DNA of 64,000 bases from Streptococcus infantis SPAR10 (GTDB lineage Bacteria; Bacillota; Bacilli; Lactobacillales; Streptococcaceae), in assembly GCF_000279535.1 (NCBI RefSeq), contig NZ_ALCH01000004.1, positions 7,501 to 71,500 on the forward strand, in the 5' to 3' direction. Positions 16,035 to 25,581 of this stretch are shown in pieces. Both the position numbers and the translations under genes were made by a program. Every line of letters begins with the position of its first letter. The stretch's first letter is position 1. Below the pieces are notes generated by a model, which was not told the DNA's origin, searched no databases, and saw nothing but the letters and a program-made list of their open reading frames with translations.

Positions 16035-16169
16035 GTGAAACGTACTTATCAACCAAGTAAACTTCGTCGTGCGCGCAAACACGGATTCCGTAACCGTATG
16101 TCAACTAAAAACGGTCGTCGCGTATTGGCAGCTCGTCGTCGTAAAGGACGCAAAGTTTTGGCTGCATAA
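16035..16169 (+). CDS. rpmH: 50S ribosomal protein L34
   Basis: A 44-residue, very basic protein reading [18 protein letters not shown] at the start and [17 protein letters not shown] at the end. This is full-length L34, a late-assembling protein of the large subunit. The start codon is GTG at 16035, with AGGAGG ending about 9 bases upstream. It has its own consensus promoter and a strong terminator. The sequence leaves almost no doubt. Confidence 0.97.
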
Positions 16170-16192
16170 TCCAAACAAATGAAACAAAGAAG

Positions 16193-16226
16193 TCAGTAGG
16201 AACTCGAGCCTACTGATTTTTCTTTT
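16193..16226 (+). terminator. rpmH terminator
   Basis: An 8-bp perfect stem (TCAGTAGG with CCTACTGA), an 8-nt loop, then a T-rich tail. Confidence 0.85.
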
Positions 16227-16302
16227 ATTTAAAAAGATTGTTTTCTAAAGTTATTGATTGAGAATAAACATTTTAGAAGACGTCTTGAAAAAATCACATA
16301 TA

Positions 16303-16349
16303 GAAAAAGCTCAAGATCAGAAGATAATTTCTCTGATTTTGAGCTTTTC
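16303..16349 (-). terminator. Terminator of the kimA-type gene
   Basis: A 16-bp stem with one G-T pair (16305-16320 with 16333-16348) lies two bases beyond the minus-strand stop. The minus strand continues into Ts. Confidence 0.8.
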
Positions 16350-16350
16350 T

Positions 16351-18195
16351 TTATTCTTTCAAATGATAAGAGTAGCTAGCAACGACGACATCTTCGTGCC
16401 ATCTGAGAGCATATTTTAATTTAAGGCTCATTTGATTGTGGAGGATATTTTGCCAAGGTTTGTTAGGGATAAATTGGGGTACAAGAACTGTAACCGTGTA
16501 GTTCTTTTTCTTGGCTTCTTGAGAAATCTTTCGAACATATCGAACTGTAGGTGTGATAATATCGCGATAGCTGGTATTAATGTTTTTAAGAGTAATATTT
16601 GGGAAGTAGTCGGCAAATTCTTGGAGGATTTCTTGGTCTTTTTCCTCAGTTTCCTTGGTGGAAATGTGCATAGCCAAAACTTCATCTCCTATGCTTTGAG
16701 CGTAATTAATCGCTCCAACACTGACTCGAGTAACATTTCCTACTAAGACAAGGACGACATTGCCATCGTAGCTTTGTTTTTGAATCCCTTCATAAAGTCG
16801 AAGTTGCTTGGCCACTTTTTGGTAATGACTGTGGATGGACAGAAATAGGAAGGTTAGGACCAGGATAATTGGGAAGAATGGCCAGATATCTCCAAGTCTG
16901 AAGAGGAGTAGAATAAGAACGATAGCGTAACAAATGATGGCACCGAGGATATTTGCAAAGGCAGATTTTAAGAAATGAGAGCCTTTTTCTTTTTTCCAAT
17001 GGCGAATCATCCCTGTTTGAGAAAGTGCAAAAGGAACGAAAACTCCGATAGTATAGAGAGGAATCAAGCGTTCCGTATTTCCGTTAAAAATGAGCAGAAG
17101 AATCATAGCGCCAAAGGCTAGTGTTAAGATACCGTTTGAGTAACCTAGGCGATCTCCCTTCTCCATAAAGAGATGGGGCATGTACTTGTTTTTAGCCATA
17201 TTGTAAGCCAACATCGGAAAGGCAGAAAAACCAGTATTTGCAGCTACGGCAAGGATGAGAGCTGTTGAAAATTGGAAGAGATAATAAACAACCTGACCGA
17301 GAGCTGAATCCCCTAAAATTCCTTTAGCCATTTGTGAGAGGATTGTTTCTCCGTGTTGAGGTGTAATCCCCATCCAGTAGTTTAGGAAAGTAATTCCTGC
17401 AAAGAGAAATCCAAGAATCAGAGACATGATGGTCAGTGTCTGAGCTGCGTTCTTTTCTTTAGGGGTCTTGAAAAATGGAACAGCATTTGAGATGGCTTCA
17501 ACCCCAGTTAATGAAGCTGAACCGCTGGTAAAGGCTCTTAAAATCAGGACAATTGAGAGACTTGGGACAGTTTGACCAATTGCAGAAGTTGCATGATAGC
17601 TTAGAGAACCTGTCAATAGTTGGAAGATACCAAACAATAAGAGGAAGACTGTGCTAAAGATAAAGAGGTAGACCGGAATCATCAGAGAACTAGCAGATTC
17701 CCTCAAGCCTCGCAGATTCAAAAGCATGAGCAAACAGACCAGAAAAATGGAGATGTGGAGGTTGTAAGGATGGAGTGCGGGAAGTGCAGCAGTGATTGCA
17801 TCCGCACCTGCAGCCACTGATACGGCTACTGTTAGCATATAGTCGACAAGCAGACTTCCCCCAGCAATCAAACCTAACTCAGGAGAGAGGTTTTCTCGAG
17901 TAACCATATAGGCACCTCCACCTTGAGGGTAGGCATGGATGATTTGTCTATAAGAAATGGTCAGGCTAGCTAATAGTAAGAGGACAAAAATGCCAATAGG
18001 GAGACTCCACCAGATAGCAAGCGGAGAAAGACTAGCCAATACGAGAACGACCTGTTCAGGTCCATAAGCGATAGAAGATAGGGCATCACTTGATAGCATT
18101 GCGAGTGCCTGCGTTTTTCCAAGTAGTCCTCCCTCGCCTTCAGTTAAGGATTTAAGGGGACGACCGATAAAGGTATATTTTAGTTTTGTAAACAT
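16351..18195 (-). CDS. kimA: KimA-type potassium importer (APC superfamily)
   Basis: This 614-residue membrane protein has a long multi-helix N-terminal APC permease part (about 12 helices, residues 30-470) and a cytosolic C-terminal domain of about 140 residues resembling a universal-stress fold. The N-terminal motif GRPLKS...ALAMLSSDALSSIAYG, the SYRQIIHAYPQGGGAY segment, and the ending QFIPNKPWQNILHNQ...YSYHLKE closely resemble Bacillus subtilis KimA, a high-affinity K+/H+ symporter controlled by c-di-AMP. The ATG at 18195 follows AGGAAAG; 21 extra in-frame codons upstream overlap the promoter. No c-di-AMP riboswitch is visible in the short leader. Confidence 0.85.
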   Translation of the reverse strand: MFTKLKYTFIGRPLKSLTEGEGGLLGKTQALAMLSSDALSSIAYGPEQVVLVLASLSPLAIWWSLPIGIFVLLLLASLTISYRQIIHAYPQGGGAYMVTRENLSPELGLIAGGSLLVDYMLTVAVSVAAGADAITAALPALHPYNLHISIFLVCLLMLLNLRGLRESASSLMIPVYLFIFSTVFLLLFGIFQLLTGSLSYHATSAIGQTVPSLSIVLILRAFTSGSASLTGVEAISNAVPFFKTPKEKNAAQTLTIMSLILGFLFAGITFLNYWMGITPQHGETILSQMAKGILGDSALGQVVYYLFQFSTALILAVAANTGFSAFPMLAYNMAKNKYMPHLFMEKGDRLGYSNGILTLAFGAMILLLIFNGNTERLIPLYTIGVFVPFALSQTGMIRHWKKEKGSHFLKSAFANILGAIICYAIVLILLLFRLGDIWPFFPIILVLTFLFLSIHSHYQKVAKQLRLYEGIQKQSYDGNVVLVLVGNVTRVSVGAINYAQSIGDEVLAMHISTKETEEKDQEILQEFADYFPNITLKNINTSYRDIITPTVRYVRKISQEAKKKNYTVTVLVPQFIPNKPWQNILHNQMSLKLKYALRWHEDVVVASYSYHLKE

Positions 18196-18229
18196 TTTCT
18201 TTCCTTTTCTGAAAATTTCAACAAGAGTT

Positions 18230-18258
18230 ATTATACTGCTATGAAAAAAAGTCGTCAA
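18230..18258 (-). promoter_or_regulatory. Promoter of the kimA-type gene
   Basis: On the minus strand, TTGACG (18258-18253) and TATAAT (18235-18230) are 17 bases apart. Confidence 0.8.
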
Positions 18259-18313
18259 GAAAAAATGAATGATTTCAAAATATTTTTTCCTATAAGGATG
18301 AGGCTAGTTTTTT

Positions 18314-18322
18314 TGGTATAAT
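18314..18322 (+). promoter_or_regulatory. Extended -10 promoter of tatD-rnmV
   Basis: TGGTATAAT stands 28 bases before the tatD ATG. No clear -35 is visible. Confidence 0.65.
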
Positions 18323-18350
18323 AGAAGGTAGAAAAAACGAGGAAATATAA

Positions 18351-19127
18351 ATGATTTTTGATACTCATACCCACTTGAATGTGGAAGAATTTTTGGGACG
18401 CGAAGAAGAAGAACTTGCCTTAGCGGCTGAAATGGGCGTAACTCGGATGAATATTGTTGGTTTTGACAAACCGACTATTGAGCGTGCTCTTGAACTAGTG
18501 GATAAGTATGGCCAACTCTATGCGACGATTGGCTGGCATCCAACGGAAGCAGGAACCTATACAACGGATGTTGAGAATTACTTGCTAGAAAAACTAAAAC
18601 ATCCAAAAGTTGTTGCCTTGGGCGAGATTGGTTTGGACTACCACTGGATGACGGCATCTAAGGAAGTTCAAGAAAAGGTTTTTCGTCGTCAGATTCAGCT
18701 ATCTAAGGAATTAGATTTACCTTTTGTGGTTCACACCCGTGATGCGCTCGAAGATACCTATGAAATTATTAAGAGTGAGGGAGTCGGTCCACGTGGTGGG
18801 ATTATGCACTCCTTTTCAGGTTCTTTGGATTGGGCGGAGAAGTTTGTGGAGCTTGGCATGACCATTTCCTTTTCTGGAGTAGTAACCTTTAAAAAAGCGA
18901 CTGACATACAGGAGGCAGCTAAAGGTTTACCTTTGGATAAGATTTTGGTAGAGACAGATGCCCCTTATTTAGCCCCAGTACCCAAGCGTGGTCGTGAAAA
19001 CAAGACAGCTTACACGCGCTATGTAGTAGACTTTATTGCAGACTTGCGTGGTATGACGACAGAAGAATTGGCAGAAGTGACAAGTGCTAATGCAGAAGGC
19101 ATCTTTGGATTGGAACGTGAATCATGA
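18351..19127 (+). CDS. tatD: TatD family metal-dependent hydrolase
   Basis: A 258-residue TIM-barrel metallohydrolase. The metal-binding HxH is at residues 6 and 8 (DTHTHLN), GEIGLDYHW supplies the next ligand, then PFVVHTRDA, HSFSG, and ETDAPYLAP near the end. TatD enzymes act as DNases/exonucleases in several bacteria. The neighbouring rnmV gene overlaps it by four bases (ATGA), the conserved tatD-rnmV pairing of Firmicutes. GAGGAAAT precedes the ATG. Confidence 0.93.
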   Translation: MIFDTHTHLNVEEFLGREEEELALAAEMGVTRMNIVGFDKPTIERALELVDKYGQLYATIGWHPTEAGTYTTDVENYLLEKLKHPKVVALGEIGLDYHWMTASKEVQEKVFRRQIQLSKELDLPFVVHTRDALEDTYEIIKSEGVGPRGGIMHSFSGSLDWAEKFVELGMTISFSGVVTFKKATDIQEAAKGLPLDKILVETDAPYLAPVPKRGRENKTAYTRYVVDFIADLRGMTTEELAEVTSANAEGIFGLERES

Positions 19128-19687
19128 AAGAGAAAATTTCCCAAGTCATCGTGGTAGAAGGACGCGATGATACGGCCAATCTCAAACGTTATTTTGATGT
19201 GGAGACCTATGAGACTCGTGGCTCGGCTATCAATGAACAGGACCTTGAACGAATCCAACGTCTACACCAACGTTATGGGGTGATTGTCTTTACGGATCCT
19301 GATTTTAACGGGGAACGCATTCGTCGGATGATTATGACGGCCATTCCGACAGTTCAGCACGCCTTTCTCAAACGTGATGAGGCAGTGCCAAAATCTAAGA
19401 CCAAGGGACGTTCTCTAGGAATTGAGCATGCTAGCTACGAAGACTTGAGAACAGCGCTGGAACAAGTAACTGAGCAGTTTGAAGTAGAAAGCGACTTTGA
19501 TATTAGCCGTAGTGACTTGATTCGCCTTGGTTTTCTAGCTGGAGCAGATAGCCGAAAACGCAGAGAATATTTAGGAGAGAATCTTCGCATCGGTTATTCC
19601 AATGGGAAACAACTTCTTAAACGTTTAGAGTTATTTGGTATCAGTTTGGCAGAAATTGAAGAGGCCATGAAATATTATGATAATTGA
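19124..19687 (+). CDS. rnmV: Ribonuclease M5
   Basis: This 187-residue Toprim-domain nuclease matures 5S rRNA. The Toprim signature VVEGRDD is at residues 10-16 and the second acidic motif is VFTDPDFNGERIR. A C-terminal region ends YSNGKQLLKRLELFGIS, typical of the family. It is translationally coupled to tatD through an ATGA overlap. Confidence 0.94.
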   Translation: MKEKISQVIVVEGRDDTANLKRYFDVETYETRGSAINEQDLERIQRLHQRYGVIVFTDPDFNGERIRRMIMTAIPTVQHAFLKRDEAVPKSKTKGRSLGIEHASYEDLRTALEQVTEQFEVESDFDISRSDLIRLGFLAGADSRKRREYLGENLRIGYSNGKQLLKRLELFGISLAEIEEAMKYYDN

Positions 19688-19715
19688 GAAACTCCCCCAA
19701 AATGTGGAGGGAATG

Positions 19716-19724
19716 TGATACAAT
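19716..19724 (+). promoter_or_regulatory. Extended -10 promoter upstream of the SseB-like gene
   Basis: TGATACAAT, an extended -10, lies about 97 bases before the ATG at 19821. Confidence 0.5.
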
Positions 19725-19820
19725 AGAAGTAATCATATACGGTTTAATCAGGCTTGGTAGCAAGCATTAGAAAAGTGACTCCATAGGAATTGAGTTAAGT
19801 GGAGATGATGAGGAAAAGTT

Positions 19821-21248
19821 ATGGGAATCTTTGATTTTTTAAAAAAGACAGAAGCAACAAAACCTACTGAAACAAATGAATCCAATAAGGAAGTAGAAGA
19901 GGCGAAAGGCAATGCTTGCGTGGGTGTTCTAGATCTGTTCCCGATGAAGGAAACGAACCAATTATTGATTGTTGGGAGTCTAGAAGGTAGTATCAAGGTT
20001 GGAGATCAGTTGCAGTTTTGCAATCCCGACCAAGGAATGGAAAGTCTTGGTACTGTAGAGGTTAAAAAACTCAGCAGTCAAAACAAAGATGCAGATAGTC
20101 TAACTGATGAAGTTCTTGCCCATCTAGTGGTTGATAGGAATCCTTCTTTGGATAAATTGAAAAAAGGAAGTGTACTTTATAGCCCAGGTGTGGATGAAGA
20201 GACTCGCTTGTCTGCTTATTCAGATGCTCTTTATCGTGCTTTTGTAGCCATCCAAGAGGGTCAGTTAACAAATGAAGACTATTTGGCAGCTAGCCTTGAT
20301 GACAGTGTAGAGATTTTACGTCTCTTTTTATGGAAATGCCGTCAAAATCAGGAAACTGAAAGTGAAGAAAGCTATCAAGCCAACACTCGCAAGTTGGAAC
20401 GTCTCGCGGAAATCGTCAAAGACAAGTTGTTAGTAGCAGATTCTATTTATGCAGTTTATTCTGAAAAAACAGGCGAACCTTATCTCTTTTCAACTACTTA
20501 TGACAGAGGTGAGGAAGGTTATCTGTGTACTGATCCCATGATCATGCTTTTGACCCCATCTTGGTATCGCCAATTCAAGGAAACCATTGATAGTCGACCA
20601 AATTCAGTCGTAAAACTGATTGAAAATACGGAAGATAAAAAAGGGATTGAAAATTTCCTAGGGACAGCCTTTTACCTAAATGGTGCCTTGGGAGCAATCT
20701 TTAATTCCAAGGAAGTCAGCATCAGTGCCTCTGCCTTGGTTCAAAAACCAGATTTTTCTGATTTACCAGAAATACAAGTGCCTGTCATGAATCCTGACCT
20801 GGTAAGATGGATGCTGTTGATGGGGCAACTAGATTATCCGATTACGGAAGAGCAAGAATTACTTTATAAACTCTATTATAAGTTCTTCTCAGAAGCTATG
20901 CCTAAAGCAAAATTCCTATTGCCTTTAGATGCAGCTTCGGAATTTAAGGGAGAGAGTCAGGAAGGAAACTCCTTTGTCTTGGAAAAAGATTCCAGTTTTA
21001 ACATTCCAGTCAAAGAAGGAAAAAATGGCAGAAATTCTGTTCCAGTATTTACTGATTGGAAACGTCTGAGAATGGTCTTTGATGAAAAGTGGAATGGCAT
21101 GATAGAAGAAGCAGGAGGCATGATTGAAGTTTTTGACTATGCCATTAACCCAACGGAATACTATGAAGCGGGTGCCTATGTTAGCCTAACAGCTTTTAGA
21201 GACATGCAAAAGCTTAGTGAGGAACAAGAAGGAAGAGCTCAAGATTAG
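19821..21248 (+). CDS. Uncharacterised protein with an SseB-like C-terminal region
   Basis: This 475-residue soluble acidic protein has no signal peptide. Residues 1-30 are a low-complexity charged tail (KKTEATKPTETNESNKEVEEAK). About 33-85 looks like a translation-factor domain 2 barrel (VGSLEGSIKVGDQLQF). The centre is helical with no recognised motif. The last 150 residues contain AKFLLPLD, VPVFTDWKRLRMVF and a closing YEAGAYVSL, reminiscent of SseB-family domains. This is pattern recognition, not a search result. It lies between rnmV and ksgA; AGGAAAAG precedes the ATG. Function unknown. Confidence 0.5.
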   Translation: MGIFDFLKKTEATKPTETNESNKEVEEAKGNACVGVLDLFPMKETNQLLIVGSLEGSIKVGDQLQFCNPDQGMESLGTVEVKKLSSQNKDADSLTDEVLAHLVVDRNPSLDKLKKGSVLYSPGVDEETRLSAYSDALYRAFVAIQEGQLTNEDYLAASLDDSVEILRLFLWKCRQNQETESEESYQANTRKLERLAEIVKDKLLVADSIYAVYSEKTGEPYLFSTTYDRGEEGYLCTDPMIMLLTPSWYRQFKETIDSRPNSVVKLIENTEDKKGIENFLGTAFYLNGALGAIFNSKEVSISASALVQKPDFSDLPEIQVPVMNPDLVRWMLLMGQLDYPITEEQELLYKLYYKFFSEAMPKAKFLLPLDAASEFKGESQEGNSFVLEKDSSFNIPVKEGKNGRNSVPVFTDWKRLRMVFDEKWNGMIEEAGGMIEVFDYAINPTEYYEAGAYVSLTAFRDMQKLSEEQEGRAQD

Positions 21249-21278
21249 AAAGTTCTTTAATATTAGAAAAGAGAATAA

Positions 21279-22151
21279 ATGAGAATTGCAGATTATAGCG
21301 TGACCAAGGCAGTGCTGGAGCGTCACGGTTTTACCTTTAAAAAATCCTTCGGACAAAATTTCTTGACCGATACCAATATCCTTCAAAAAATTGTGGATAC
21401 GGCTGAAATTGATGACCAGGTCAATGTCATCGAGATCGGTCCAGGGATTGGTGCTTTGACGGAATTTTTAGCTGAGCGTGCAGCTCAAGTCATGGCCTTT
21501 GAGATTGACCACCGTTTGGTGCCAATTCTAGCGGATACTCTGCGTGATTTTGATAATGTGACCGTAGTCAACGAGGACATTCTAAAAGTTGACCTAGCGC
21601 AACATATCCAAAATTTTAAAAATCCTGACCTGCCTATTAAGGTAGTAGCCAACTTGCCTTACTATATCACGACGCCTATTCTCATGCACTTGATTGAAAG
21701 TGGTATTCCTTTTAGTGAGTTTGTGGTCATGATGCAAAAAGAAGTGGCAGATCGTATCTCTGCTAAGCCAAATACCAAGGCATACGGTAGCTTGTCAATT
21801 GCAGTTCAGTATTACATGACGGCCAAGGTTGCCTTTATCGTGCCTCGTACAGTATTTGTGCCAGCGCCCAACGTAGATTCAGCTATCTTAAAAATGGTAC
21901 GCCGTCCAGAACCTGCTGTAGCAGTAAAAGATGAGAACTTCTTCTTTAAAGTTTCCAAGGCTAGTTTTACTCATCGTCGTAAGACCTTGTGGAACAACTT
22001 GACAGGTTACTTTGGGAAGTCTGAAGAAGTCAAGGATAAATTGACCAAGGCTTTGGACCAAGCAGGCTTGTCACCATCTGTACGTGGTGAAGCTCTCAGC
22101 TTGGCAGAATTTGCTAGTCTAGCAGATGCGCTTAAAGGACAAGGGCTCTAA
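21279..22151 (+). CDS. ksgA: 16S rRNA dimethyladenosine transferase RsmA/KsgA
   Basis: A 290-residue SAM-dependent enzyme that dimethylates two adjacent adenosines at the 3' end of 16S r[11 protein letters not shown] opens the family signature, SAM motif I is [11 protein letters not shown], and the catalytic NLPYYITTP (motif IV) follows. It begins the run ksgA-rsgA-rpe-thiN, with rsgA starting 2 bases after its stop. Confidence 0.96.
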   Translation: MRIADYSVTKAVLERHGFTFKKSFGQNFLTDTNILQKIVDTAEIDDQVNVIEIGPGIGALTEFLAERAAQVMAFEIDHRLVPILADTLRDFDNVTVVNEDILKVDLAQHIQNFKNPDLPIKVVANLPYYITTPILMHLIESGIPFSEFVVMMQKEVADRISAKPNTKAYGSLSIAVQYYMTAKVAFIVPRTVFVPAPNVDSAILKMVRRPEPAVAVKDENFFFKVSKASFTHRRKTLWNNLTGYFGKSEEVKDKLTKALDQAGLSPSVRGEALSLAEFASLADALKGQGL

Positions 22152-22152
22152 G

Positions 22153-23031
22153 ATGCAGGGACAAATCATTAAAGCCTTAGCGGGTTTCTACTATGTGGAA
22201 AGTGATGGTCAGGTTTATCAAACACGCGCGCGTGGGAATTTTCGTAAAAAAGGCCACACACCCTATGTTGGAGATTGGGTAGATTTTTCTGCGGAGGAAA
22301 ATTCTGAAGGTTATATTCTCAAGATTCATGAACGAAAAAATAGTCTGGTTCGTCCACCCATTGTCAATATTGACCAAGCCGTTGTCATTATGTCCGTTAA
22401 AGAACCTGACTTTAATAGCAACTTGTTGGATCGTTTTTTGGTTCTTTTAGAGCACAAGGACATTCATCCTATCGTCTATATTTCCAAAATGGACTTACTA
22501 GAGGATAGGAGAGAACTGGATTTCTACGAGAAAACCTATCGTGCTATTGGTTACGATTTTGTGACGAGTAAAGAAGAACTTTTACCCTTGTTGACAGACA
22601 AAGTGACAGTCTTTATGGGGCAGACAGGTGTTGGGAAGTCAACCCTGCTTAATAAAATTGCTCCTGACCTCAATCTAGAGACGGGAGAAATCTCTGATAG
22701 TCTAGGCCGTGGTCGTCATACCACTCGAGCTGTTAGTTTTTACAACCTAAATGGAGGCAAAATCGCAGATACACCAGGTTTTTCGTCGCTAGATTATGAA
22801 GTATCAAGTGCTGAAGAGCTGAACCAGGCCTTTCCAGAGATTGCTAGTGTCAGTCGCGACTGTAAGTTCCGTACTTGTACGCATACTCATGAACCATCTT
22901 GTGCAGTGAAACCAGCAGTAGAAGAGGGCATCATTGCAAACTTCCGTTTCGACAACTATCTACAATTCCTCAGTGAGATTGAAAATCGCAGAGAAACCTA
23001 TAAAAAAGTCAGCAAAAAAATTCCAAAATAA
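22153..23031 (+). CDS. rsgA: Ribosome small-subunit GTPase RsgA
   Basis: A 292-residue circularly permuted GTPase that helps mature the 30S subunit. An OB fold opens the protein. G4 (YISKMDLL) precedes G1 (GQTGVGKST) and G3 (DTPGF), which is the permuted order. A C-terminal zinc knuckle is built from [14 protein letters not shown]. The ATG at 22153 immediately follows ksgA, with AAGGACAAGGG upstream. Confidence 0.96.
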   Translation: MQGQIIKALAGFYYVESDGQVYQTRARGNFRKKGHTPYVGDWVDFSAEENSEGYILKIHERKNSLVRPPIVNIDQAVVIMSVKEPDFNSNLLDRFLVLLEHKDIHPIVYISKMDLLEDRRELDFYEKTYRAIGYDFVTSKEELLPLLTDKVTVFMGQTGVGKSTLLNKIAPDLNLETGEISDSLGRGRHTTRAVSFYNLNGGKIADTPGFSSLDYEVSSAEELNQAFPEIASVSRDCKFRTCTHTHEPSCAVKPAVEEGIIANFRFDNYLQFLSEIENRRETYKKVSKKIPK

Positions 23032-23041
23032 GGAGAAACCT

Positions 23042-23698
23042 ATGTCTCAATACAAGATTGCTCCGTCAATTCTGGCAGCAGATTATGCCAACTTTGAACG
23101 TGAAATTAAACGCCTTGAAGCAACTGGGGCAGAATACGCCCATATCGATATCATGGATGGTCACTTTGTACCTCAGATCAGCTTTGGTGCAGGTGTAGTC
23201 GAAAGTCTTCGACCTCATAGTAAGATGGTCTTTGACTGTCACTTGATGGTCTCTAACCCAGAACATCATTTAGAGGATTTTGCGCGTGCAGGAGCTGACA
23301 TCATCAGCATCCATGTTGAAGCGACACCTCATATTCATGGCGCTCTTCAAAAGATTCGTTCTCTCGGTGTTAAACCTTCGGTTGTCATTAATCCTGGAAC
23401 GCCCGTTGAGGCTATCAAGTACGTTCTTCACTTAGTTGATCAAGTTTTGGTCATGACGGTTAACCCTGGTTTTGGTGGTCAAGCCTTTCTACCTGAAACC
23501 ATGGATAAGATTCGTGAGTTAGTTGCCCTTCGTGAAGAAAAAGGACTGAACTTTGAGATTGAAGTGGATGGCGGGATTGATGATAAAACGATTGCTCAAG
23601 CCAAAGAAGCTGGTGCTACAGTCTTTGTAGCAGGATCCTATGTTTTTAAGGGAGATGTCAATGAACGAGTGCAAGCTCTCAGAAATCAACTGGACTAA
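23042..23698 (+). CDS. rpe: Ribulose-phosphate 3-epimerase
   Basis: A 218-residue TIM-barrel enzyme of the pentose-phosphate pathway that interconverts ribulose-5-phosphate and xylulose-5-phosphate. Signatures seen: SILAADYANF, HIDIMDGHFVP (metal ligands), DCHLMV, VMTVNPGFGGQ and EVDGGID. AAGGAG ending just before the ATG at 23042 sets the start; the longer open frame overlaps rsgA. Overlap with thiN suggests coupling. Confidence 0.96.
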   Translation: MSQYKIAPSILAADYANFEREIKRLEATGAEYAHIDIMDGHFVPQISFGAGVVESLRPHSKMVFDCHLMVSNPEHHLEDFARAGADIISIHVEATPHIHGALQKIRSLGVKPSVVINPGTPVEAIKYVLHLVDQVLVMTVNPGFGGQAFLPETMDKIRELVALREEKGLNFEIEVDGGIDDKTIAQAKEAGATVFVAGSYVFKGDVNERVQALRNQLD

Positions 23699-24323
23699 AG
23701 CTGCAGTTTTTGCAGGGGGAGACCGCGGTCACTACCGGACAGATTTTGACTGTTTTGTCGGTGTGGATCGAGGCTCACTCTGGGTATTGGAAGAAGAACT
23801 TCCTCTTGCTTTAGCAGTTGGGGATTTTGATTCTGTGACTGTAGAAGAAGGTCAGTTGATTCAAGAACGTGCCCAGCACTTTGTCCAAGCTCAGCCAGAG
23901 AAGGATGATACCGATCTGGAACTAGCACTTTTAACGATTTTTGAAAAAAATCCTCAGGCTCAGGTGACCATTTTTGGTGCCCTAGGTGGTCGCATCGATC
24001 ATATGCTGGCTAATGTCTTTCTACCCAGCAATCCCAAATTGGCGCCCTATATGCGCCAAATAGAGATTGAGGATGGGCAAAACTTGATTAGCTATTGCCC
24101 AGAAGGGACCAGTCAACTAGAGCCACGTTCGGACTACGATTATCTGGCCTTTATGCCGGTTCGGGATAGTCAGTTGACTATTATCGGAGCCAAGTATGAA
24201 CTGACGGAGGCGAATTTTTTCTTTAAGAAAGTTTACGCTTCTAACGAATATATAGATAGGGGAGTTTCGGTGACTTGCCCAGATGGCTATGTGGTTGTAC
24301 TGCATAGCAAGGACAGGAGATAG
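23661..24323 (+). CDS. thiN: Thiamine pyrophosphokinase
   Basis: A 220-residue enzyme that transfers pyrophosphate from ATP to thiamine. The N-terminal VFAGGDRG, the active-site AVGDFDSV and EKDDTDLELAL, and GALGGRIDHMLAN are family markers. It overlaps rpe by 38 bases. AAGGGAG at 23648-23654 lies six bases from the ATG at 23661, so I prefer it over the ATG at 23655. The rsgA-rpe-thiN order is conserved in Firmicutes. Confidence 0.93.
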   Translation: MNECKLSEINWTKAAVFAGGDRGHYRTDFDCFVGVDRGSLWVLEEELPLALAVGDFDSVTVEEGQLIQERAQHFVQAQPEKDDTDLELALLTIFEKNPQAQVTIFGALGGRIDHMLANVFLPSNPKLAPYMRQIEIEDGQNLISYCPEGTSQLEPRSDYDYLAFMPVRDSQLTIIGAKYELTEANFFFKKVYASNEYIDRGVSVTCPDGYVVVLHSKDRR

Positions 24324-24324
24324 G

Positions 24325-25581
24325 ATGGAGATTATATTACTACTGTTACTAATTGCTAACCTAGCCGGCCTCTTTCTTATTTGGCAAAGGCAGGATAGGC
24401 AGGAGAAATACCTGACCAAAAGTTTAGAAGACCAGGCAGATAACCTTTCAGATCAGTTAGATTATAGATTTGAGCAAGCCAGACAGTCTAGTCAGCTTGA
24501 CCAAAAAAATCTTGAAGTGGTTGTTAGCGACCGTTTGCAGGAGGTGCGAATCGAGTTGCACCAAGGTCTGACTCAGGTTCGACAGGAGATGAATGAAAAC
24601 CTCCTCCAAACCAGAGATAAGACTGACCAAAGACTACAGGCCTTGCAGGAGTCAAATGAGCAACGTTTAGAGCAGATGCGCCAAACGGTCGAGGAAAAGT
24701 TAGAAAAGACCTTGCAGACACGCTTGCAAGCGTCTTTCGAGACAGTTTCAAAACAACTGGAATCTGTCAATCGCGGCCTTGGAGAAATGCAGACGGTTGC
24801 CCGTGATGTCGGCGCTCTTAATAAGGTCTTATCTGGTACAAAAACTCGAGGAATTCTAGGAGAATTACAACTGGGACAGATTATTGAAGATATCATGACA
24901 CCTGCCCAGTATGAACGAGAATTTGCAACGGTTGAAAACTCTAGTGAACGTGTGGAATACGCCATCAAGTTACCTGGACAAGGTGACCAGGAATATGTCT
25001 ATCTACCGATTGATTCTAAGTTTCCACTGGCAGATTATTACCGTCTGGAAGAAGCCTATGAAGCAGGTGATAAGGATGAAATCGAAAGTTGTCGCAAATC
25101 CCTCCAAACAAGCTTTAAGCGTTTTGCCAAAGATATCAAGAGCAAGTACATAGCACCGCCAAGGACGACCAATTTTGGAGTTCTGTTTGTTCCGACAGAA
25201 GGTCTTTACTCAGAAATCGTTAGAAATCCGATTTTCTTTGATGGTTTGAGACGGGAGGAGCAGATTATCGTTGCGGGACCAAGTACCTTGTCAGCCCTTC
25301 TGAACTCCCTATCGGTCGGCTTCAAGACTCTGAATATCCAAAAGAGTGCTGACCATATTAGCCAAACTCTAGCCAACGTCAAAACCGAATTTGGCAAGTT
25401 TGGTGGCATTTTGGTTAAAGCGCAAAAACACCTCCAACATGCCACTGGTAATATTGATGAATTGTTAAACCGACGTACTTCAGCTATTGAGCGAACTCTC
25501 CGACATATTGAATTGTCAGAAGGTGAGCCTATGCTTGATTTGCTCCAGTTCCAAGAAGATGAGGAAGAATATGAAGATTAG
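24325..25581 (+). CDS. rmuC: DNA recombination protein RmuC
   Basis: A 418-residue protein with one N-terminal membrane helix (IILLLLLIANLAGLFLIW), a long coiled coil (about residues 30-150, rich in Q/E/L with repeated QALQE and RQEM patterns), and a C-terminal PD-(D/E)xK-like RmuC domain (LGELQLGQIIED, VYLPIDSKFPLADY, GPSTLSALLNSLSVGFKTL). RmuC limits inversions at short repeats in E. coli. The ATG at 24325 directly follows the thiN stop. Confidence 0.93.
   Translation: MEIILLLLLIANLAGLFLIWQRQDRQEKYLTKSLEDQADNLSDQLDYRFEQARQSSQLDQKNLEVVVSDRLQEVRIELHQGLTQVRQEMNENLLQTRDKTDQRLQALQESNEQRLEQMRQTVEEKLEKTLQTRLQASFETVSKQLESVNRGLGEMQTVARDVGALNKVLSGTKTRGILGELQLGQIIEDIMTPAQYEREFATVENSSERVEYAIKLPGQGDQEYVYLPIDSKFPLADYYRLEEAYEAGDKDEIESCRKSLQTSFKRFAKDIKSKYIAPPRTTNFGVLFVPTEGLYSEIVRNPIFFDGLRREEQIIVAGPSTLSALLNSLSVGFKTLNIQKSADHISQTLANVKTEFGKFGGILVKAQKHLQHATGNIDELLNRRTSAIERTLRHIELSEGEPMLDLLQFQEDEEEYED

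Noticed and set aside
18196..18260. c-di-AMP (ydaO-type) riboswitch upstream of the KimA-like gene
   Set aside because: The predicted leader is only about 30 nt, far too short.
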